64,000 nucleotides of DNA, taken from positions 1,002,501-1,066,500 of the forward strand of contig OZ014425.1 of NCBI GenBank assembly GCA_963965975.1. The letters run 5' to 3'. The position numbers and the translations under genes are program-made. Positions within the stretch are counted from its first letter, which is position 1. Every line of letters begins with the position of its first letter. Origin of the DNA: Xestospongia bergquistia. Its lineage: Eukaryota > Porifera > Demospongiae > Haplosclerida > Petrosiidae. Below the pieces are notes generated by a model. That model saw nothing but the letters and a program-made list of their open reading frames with translations, was not told the DNA's origin and did no database searches. Shown in pieces: positions 1-9,200 of this stretch.

Positions 1-270
1 ACAGAACAAACATTAACAAAGTAACTGTACCACGTGTTCATTTTACACCATTACCCAAATCATACTATATATTGAAGTTGCAAAGTATACTCTTACATAT
101 TTTTAAAAGTGCTAGTGTTTGTTAGTATGAAAATAAAGTATATGTCAACTCAAGTGAAAGTGATTACTATTACTATATAAGTGTTAATAATGTACCAGTT
201 TAATTACTGACAAAAGGTTATGATACTGGATTTGTTGTAATCGTACTAGTGTAAGCTAAATGTAGAAGAT

Positions 271-3200
271 TTATCTTCTCTTTTTAGCTATGGATTTAGC
301 AGCTGGTGTAGTTTTTCTCTTTTTATCATTTAATGCATACCTAAAATAAGAAAACAATGAAAATTTCAGAAACCAACATCAAATATTTATTGGCAATCAT
401 TATGTGTATAATTAATGGTGGTGTCTCACTTAGACAGTTCTAGTTTTTGTTTTAATATCCCTGTCAATATAGCCTCATTTGAACAGATAGTAATACCAGC
501 AGAAAGTGACTCTTGACATAAAGAGAGGTCACTTTCACATGATATTATAAACTCAGTGTCATTAGGCATAGTAGGACATACGGTCAGAACCTATATATTA
601 AAGACAATAAGGTATCAAGTCTTGTAGAAAGCTTACCTCTCCTCCAGCTGAATTAATAATTTCTTTCATCTCCATTGGACACGGTTTGATGTTGTCAGTC
701 ATATAGATACTCCAGTTTTTTAATAAAGGACTTCCTCTAGCTTTATTAATAGACTCAGCTAGAGAGAACTGGTATTGTCTCTCAGCTGGTCGATCGTGAA
801 TGATAAAAGGTTTGGAAGGAATGAATTGTCTTTCTTGATGACAGTGTGCCAACCATTCTGTGCTGACTATATCACACCCTCGTCCAAGACAACAGAGGAA
901 CTTGACTGTTCGGCGAACTTTATCAGTAACTAAATGAGTACATTGGGAGACGGATTCAACTAATGTCCCTCCTAGTTCTTTAACAATCTCTGTTCCCTCT
1001 TCATCTATGACACCAGTGAACATGACTTTGGGAGATTTCTCTAAGGAAGACTTTAATGGGCTGGCTATGACAGATGCAGAGCGACGAGGTATAGCTCGAA
1101 CTGAAATAATTGCTAAAAATTATGAAAACCCAAACAACTCTCTCTTACCTTTACTTTTACTTTCAGTTGTCTTACGAGAGAGTCTAGCCTTAAAAAACAA
1201 ATCAAATAAATACATTTATAATAATTAATTAATAATAATTAATTGTATAATAATTACTTTTTTAGTTTTCGGTTCAGGAGTAGACATCAAACTTGAGCTG
1301 ACAGATCCATCTTCTCTAGTTGATGCCTCAATGTCAGGAGATTCATCAGAGAACATTGTACTAGTGGGTGTGGCACTACCCACTTGTACCTTTTCCAACG
1401 ATATGGATGACTCTTTAATAGATCTCTTCTGACTATGTCTGGTTTTCTTAGCAGAAGCTGGAACGGAGACAAAAACAGATTATCATTCAAGAATGAAAAC
1501 ATTATACCTACTTGGTATTACTGATAAGGCTGATATCTTCTCATCTGTATTAAATTCTTCATGCGAAGCTGTCTTTTCTTTACTGACAATAGATTCCTCT
1601 GGTAAGGAGGTACTATCTTCTTTTATGACAGTCTCATGTGTTGGTACTTCACTGGTAAGTGTACTCTGTTCTTTAACTGGGGACTCTTCAATTACAAGCA
1701 AAGACGTGGTAGGTTCTCGTTTCGATCTAGTACTATGTCTTGTAGTTACATCTGACTGACTGACAGATTTAGTTTTTATTTGTCTAGTATTACTTCTTGT
1801 TCTCTTTTTAGACAATTGTTTTGGCTCAACTTTCTCCTCTTGCTCACCATCTGCTACTAAAGTAGATTCTACTGGTTGTATAGATTCATTTATTTTACTA
1901 GTAGAACTTCTGTTATCATTGTCTTGGCATGAGACGATCGGTTCCAGTTCCTTATCAACTCCCTCTTTAGCTTTCTTAGATGAGAAAGGTACCTCTTTAC
2001 AGGCCACCTTCTTTCTTGTTCTTTTTGTTTTGATCTCATCCTCTGTTTCTTGACTACTATTGTCGAATATAGTGGGTGGCTTTCTTTTTCTAGTACGCAG
2101 TCGAGTTATTGCACTATCTTCACTTGACACTTCATCTTTTTTTTCATTTTCGTCTTCAAGAGCAGTCCCTCCCAAGTTGTAAGCAATAGTTGCTTCAATA
2201 TCTGGCTTATCAACATCAGTTTTTGTCTCTTCTTCTTTTAAGACATAGGCGATAGTAGGTTCAAGACTATCTTCATGACAGCTGGTAGGAGGAGAATGAG
2301 TTGTATCATCTCTGTCTTGTTCTGATGCATCATACTGAACAGTAGGCTCCAATCCAATATCACAAACAGAGTTTTGTTCCTTTTCTGTGGCAGCATCTAC
2401 CGACATAAGACTAACTTGAGCTATTTCTTCATTATCTTTATTGTCCGTTTGATAATGGGTAGTCTTGTCAGGGATGTGTGAGTCATATGGTAGGGTCTGA
2501 TCATCATTATTATCTTCAGTCCCTTCATTCAGGTCATAAGGTATGGTTTTGTCAGATATGTCATGTGGTAGGGTCTGATCATCATTATCAATATTGCTAC
2601 CCTCATGGGACCCGTTTCTTGTTTCATCATTGCTACCTTCATTTAGTTCATAAGGTATAGTTTTATCAGGTACATCATATGGTAAAGTTTGGTCATTGTC
2701 TATGAAATCATTACTTATATCTCCTTCATTATCTTTGTTATAAGGAACAGTGGGGCTTGCCCCTGCAATACCAGCAAGTAATTGAGGTGAATAACACTCC
2801 ATGCTATCTTCATTATCTAAAAGAAAAGGGTACATGAGTGATTAATAGGCATAAAAGAATCAATCTATATTTTTTACTAGAGAACAATGTTAAAATTTCA
2901 CTGCTGGTAGTTATGTTTTAAAAATGTTTATCATGTAGGGAGTTATGCTTTAAGTAATGGTAGTTAACTAGTCTGTAATATATATTTCATGATATATTAT
3001 GTTGCATGAAAGATATTCCTTTTATTTTTATAGCACTGGTAGTTATGATTTCTACACTCTTGCACCGGTAGGTAGCGCTAACTTACCGGTAGTCTTATGG
3101 GGTGCCATTTATATCAAAATTAAACAATATATACATATATAATTATTGACAATGTGTAGCATTACTGATCTCTGTGACATGCTATTTTTACATGACTATT

Positions 3201-6200
3201 TGGCCCAAAGATATAGTTATATCAGCTGCAATAGCAATAACTTTAAAGATAGTGTTGTATATGACAGGTTTATTGAAACTAGTTAAATAGGTTCATTAAA
3301 CATATGTTCAACAAACAGATTCATTATATCTACAGATTTAACATAAATGTTATGTTAATCCTGTTAAAAGATTTACACAATAAAGTTCACAAAAAGAAAC
3401 AAGGAAAAGTACTTTGAAAACAATCTGCAGAAAATTATGATTTGCATTAAAAACAAGTCTTTTACTATAAAAATGAGTGAACAGATTTGAAAAAGTAGAG
3501 GCAGTTACTTAGTACTTTCTCTGATAGTAACTGTGTGTACTTACATCTGAGCACAATATATTAAACAGACTACTACACTATATTACTACTTTGTCTGATA
3601 TCATGTGGCGTTTAACAACAATCCTTCTAGTTTTAATGCTAGGATTGCAGTTAGGGACAACTGCCATTATCCAGCAGCAAGAACCAAATGATCCTTCCAA
3701 TGATGTAGAAGAAGAACAACTACAAGACTGGGAAGGATTGGAAGATACTTACAAAATGGAAGAGGAAAACCCTTCTCGTTATGTAGAAAACGATATGGAA
3801 GAGTCCATAGAAGATATTTCACTACAAAACAAAGAAGAACAGGAAGTGGAAGATGAAGAAGAAATAGGATATGAAGAGAGTCGTATTGATCTTTCTAAGA
3901 ATCAAGCAAATCAAAATGTTACATCAAGTGTTCTTCAATGTTTATTACGGAGAGATCATAGTATCAGTACACGTACTTATGCTGATAATGTTATAGTTGG
4001 AGGAAAAGGTGGCAAAAGACTAACAATCAATACAAGGGGATATAAAGGAAATCGCATAAGCAGAATCAGAGTTTGGGCACAAAAACGCTCAATAAGAGGT
4101 ATACAAGTTGACTACATTGGATGTACCAGTTTTAAACCAAAACGTTATATGTGTGGAAAAAAAATTGGTCATTCTCGTACATTTCACTTTGGGTATGGAG
4201 AACGTATTAAACAACTTAAAATATGGGGTAATAAGGGATGTGGATTACGTGGTCGTGTCAATAGAGTTGAATTTCGAACAAATCGAGGTCGTTGGTATGG
4301 CAATGGTCGCAAAGTAGGTCATCCCTATATACCTCACATTGGATCTGGGATACTTGGAGGAATGATACTTCGATGTGGAGGTGATGTTGATGCTCTTGCC
4401 TTCCTTTTGTTCAATTGAAGAACATCAACAAGAGAGTAGTAGTGTTAGTAGTATAACTTTAGAACTACTTTATAAGGAGATAGTTGTAGGTTTAGAGAAC
4501 AATATTATTAGCTCATTAGGAGTATAATGTCTTTTTTGTTCTCCTTTCAATGAAACTTTTAATTGTTTTCATTAAAAAACAACAATTAAACTTTTCATTT
4601 CAATAATGTGTGTCAACTAATGTCTGTATCTTCTAGTATTCAATATAAAACAGAAAATCTAAAAACTCATTCATGAGCATATAGCATGTATGTATGTATG
4701 TATGAGAACATACTATATGCCACACCTTAAAGTCTGAGGTAATAGACAATGTGGTTTAAGGGCTCATACAGCTAGAGTCTACTTCTGAGCAGATCATGGA
4801 TGAGTGCATGTAATTGGCTGAGGACAAGGCTATCCTTCACATTGGTTCAGGTATACCTGGAGGAATGGCACTTCAATGTGGAGGTGCTATTGATGGTCTT
4901 GCCTACTTTTTATTCACTTAATTAACAAAAAGTAGTACTAGTTTATTAGAAATAGTGCTAGATATTTTATTGAACAGTAGTACTAGTATTAGTAAATATA
5001 GTATACATTTTAAAGAGTGTGAACTATATTGATTGTTTTTATTTCAAACAATGAAAAAATCAACTCAATTTCAAGTGATTGTAGTAACTGTTATACTATC
5101 ATTAACAATATGGCTATTTTAGGATAAGATCATGAAGCAATTTACAACAATCCCTCTATAAGAATTAATAATACAGGTAGCATTATCCAATGAGAACAGA
5201 GTGGTCCTAATAAATGTATATGGAAGAGGTTACAGTGAAGTGAATATCAAATGGTATGAAAGTTGAATCAACAACTGCCAATTCTGTAGTGCTTTAAATA
5301 GTAAAACAAAGAACAAGTTTAAGATAACGACATTGTAAGTACTTTCTTATATTCTGAACAGTTGAATGCTCATACCAATTAACTTTGTTCCAATTTTTGA
5401 TTAATACAATTAAAAACAACATTTATGTTATTAATTATGATGCCCCCCTCCCCCCCCCAAAAAATATGATTTATTGTAAATTGTTGCTATGGTCACGTTG
5501 TAATAATGATTGTTGCCATGGTAATTGTTGCTATAGTGATGTGGAGCCATACAACATATTAAATTTGGTTTTGTAGCCCTGTATTCCATTTGTACAATTA
5601 ATGGAAGTTAAAGAGTGTTATACCTAGTTCACTATTGGAGCTACTACCAGTGGTAGGTAGCTTTTCAAAAAAACAACTATCCAAGAGTTCAATTAATATG
5701 AGGGTTTGATGTCTGTATACTGTGTAACACATAACAATAAGCCAGTTTACTTTATATATTGGAATGTTTACATTCATGGTGGGATATTTGGATCCATTGC
5801 TGATGTTATTATAGGGATCACTTACATAAACAGCTATTATCTATAAAAATAACAAGTAATAAAAGAAATTTATAGTACTCTCTAAACAATTCAGACTTAC
5901 AGAAAGCAGCAGATTGTACTTACATCAGAACACAATAGATTAAACAGACTACTACAATTACTACTTTCTCTGATATCATGTGGCGTTTAACAACAATCCT
6001 TCTAGTTTTAATGCTAGGATTGCAGTTAGGGACAACTGCCATTATCCAGCAGCAAGAACCAAATGATCCTTCCAATAATATGGAAGAAGAACTAAAGTAA
6101 ATACTTAATAATAATAATTACTTCCTTTTGTGGAAGTGATGTTGATGCTCTTGCCTTCCTTTTGTTCAAGTAAAGTAATAAACATCAACAAGAGAGTAGT

Positions 6201-9200
6201 AGTGTTAGTAGTATAACTTTAGAACTACTTTATAAGGAGATAGTTGTAGGTTTAGAGAACAATATTATTAGCTTATTAGGAGTATAATGTCTTTTTTGTT
6301 CTCCTTTCAATGAAACTTTTAATTGTTTTCATTAAAAAACAACAATTAAACTTTTCATTTCAATAATGTGTGTCAACTAATGTCTGTATCTTCTAGTATT
6401 CAATATAAAACAGAAAATCTAAAAACTCACTCATAAATAAATAAAATTTAAATGGTATGCCACGCAAAAATTTTAAAATTTATTCACTCTTCACCTAAAA
6501 CTAAATTTCTGCACTTTAAAACAGCTACATTTAGGGTTAAAATAACAATTCAACTAAAATATCAATATCAGAGAGTGTTCAATAGATGTCATTATTTTTT
6601 GCCTACTTATTTTAATATTAATAATTCTAAGGGACAATTAAAAACAGATAATATATAGCTACAAAAGTTTTACTGGTTATCTTTAATGACATCACAGTAT
6701 AAGAACAAACTGTAATATTTAATAGTGAGAGGAATACGTGTAAATGTCAACAGTAATAGAGGTATTAAAGAAATACAACATTTTGATCAGAACTTCAAAA
6801 ATAAATGCCTGGAAAATTTGATTTTTATAGTCAAGTTATTCAACTAAGTTGAACTAACAATAAAACAATTTTGAAAAGGCTCTTTATATATAACACTAGA
6901 AGATTATTATTGTGAAAAAAGAAGATTAAATGACACAACATAGTATATACTTAGCTAAATTCAGAACAGTGGGTTAGAATGATATCCTATGATACTCTAA
7001 AACTGATCATCACTGATCATGTGAGTAACTGAATAATACACAGTGTAATGTTATACTGTATAAAAGGTGACACTATCAGAGAATAGTCATGATCTAGTCA
7101 ACAAGGAAAAGAAGAGGAAAAATACTTGAACATTGTCCCAAAATCTTCAAGAAACAACTATGAAGTTTATCATAAACAACTCTTAGCTATAAAAAGAAAT
7201 GGATCAAATACAGTGATAGGTGATAGCTCCTTGGCATTCCCTAAACAATTCAGAAAAGAGAAAGTAACTGTTTGTGTTCACATTGAATGCTAATAAAAGC
7301 TGATCATGTGGCGTTCAATGATAATCCTTCTAGTTTTAATGATGGAACTACAACTAGAGGCAGTTATCACTACCCAGAAAGACCAGAATGAATCACCTAA
7401 TAATATGGAAAAAGAACTAGAATATTGGGAAGGATTTGAAGATACCTATAGTGTAGAGGAAGATGATGTACCTCATTATATTGAGGAAGACATAGAAACG
7501 GAAGATGAACAAGATACAATGTCACAATATGTTCCACAACATGACAAAGAACAGTCTACAAAAAATGTTACTATGACTGTAGCTCATTGCCTTCAACGGA
7601 GAGACTTTGGTGTGAATCTTCGTACTTATGCAGACAACATTCTCATTGGAGGAATAGGAGGTAGACCAATGAAGATCAACAAAGGAGGAAAGAAAGGAAA
7701 ACGCATAATCAAAATCACAATGTGGGCAAAACCTCGTGAATTAAGAGGTGTAGAAATTATTCTTGCATCAGGATGCAATGGCTACGGTCAAAGACGCTAC
7801 ATGTGTGGAACAAGAACAGGCTATCTTCGTATATTCAATTTTGCATACGGGGAACGTATTACGCAACTTAAAGTGTGGGGTAATGAACAGTGTGCTCGTG
7901 CTGGTCGTGTTACTAGAGTCTACTTTAAAACAAATAAAGGACGAAGATTTTCAATTGGACAAGCCAAAGGTTATCCCTATATTCCTCACATTGGTAGAGG
8001 TATACCTGGAGGAATGCTATTTCGATGTGGACGTGCTGTCGATGCACTTGCCTTCCTTTTGTTCAATTAATGAACATCAACAAAAAATTAATACTAGCTC
8101 ATTAGGAGCTAGTATAATTGTCTTAGTACTAGTTCAATAGGAACTAGTACAAATATCTTAGTACTAGTTCAATAGGAACTAGTACAAATATCTTAGTACT
8201 AGTTCAATAGGAACTAGTACAAATATCTTAGTACTAGTTCATTAGGAACTAGTACAAATATCTTAGTACTAGTTCAATAGGAGCTAGTGCAATTGTCTTA
8301 GTACTAGTTCAATAGGAGCTAGTACTTGTAGTGTCATTATGACTTTTGATTTTTTCTTGTTTAATATGATTCTCAATTTGTTCATATTTTAAAAGAAATA
8401 AAAGAAATCAATTCAATTAATATTACAATAATGACTACATGTACTAATTATAGGACAACAATTTCAATAATCATCAAGAATAGAGTTATAATTACTATAG
8501 GAACTTGTTAGTACTATAATTAGAAATAACCATCACAAACAATATGAACTATAAAATTGAGAAGAATACCTATGGCATGGAAGAGGAAAGCGCTAGTTAT
8601 AATTATAAGAACAACATGGACACAGAAACACCCTATACTCCACAATACAACAAGAAACATGAAAGAGGAAGACTCTTTAATTATAAAAGCAACATGCACA
8701 GTTGCATATAGAAGCCCCCCCTTAATGTTCTATATCACAATCAATAGTCTCTTCCTCCATTTTTTCTCATTCATTTAGTAACAATCTTTGACAACATAAA
8801 TACAACTTTCAGCTTTAATTTCTTTATGTCTTTACTTGTTGAATCACAATTATCTGACAATTACCTAAAGAAGAACTTATATGGTGACTAATTAGACCTA
8901 TGGACAAGCCAGAAAATGGTTCACAATAAAAATGAGCAAGTCAAAGCTACCAGGCACTCACTGGACAAAACTAAGAAGACACTATATTACTGTGACTGCA
9001 ACACTATTATTAGTTCTTCAAAATCATGTGGCATTCAACAATAATCCTTCTAGTTTTAATGCTGGGTTACAACTAGAGATAGCCACCACTCAATGGTATG
9101 ATCCTTCCAATGATATCAAAGAGCGACCGCAAGATTGGGATGAATTAGAAGACAACTACATTATTAAAAAGGAAGATCCTGCTCATTATGCTGATAAAGA

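Noticed and set aside
426-430. MDC1 ending at the TGA at 426
   Set aside because: The TGA overlaps a GTGAG donor. Splicing to 340 continues in frame with a basic tail in the position of the vertebrate C-terminus. The shorter form may still exist by intron retention.
8557-8778. 73-codon open frame upstream of the damaged jacalin-like copy
   Set aside because: No similarity to the family and an amino-acid mix like translated AT-rich spacer. Part of it lies in sequence resembling decayed flanks.
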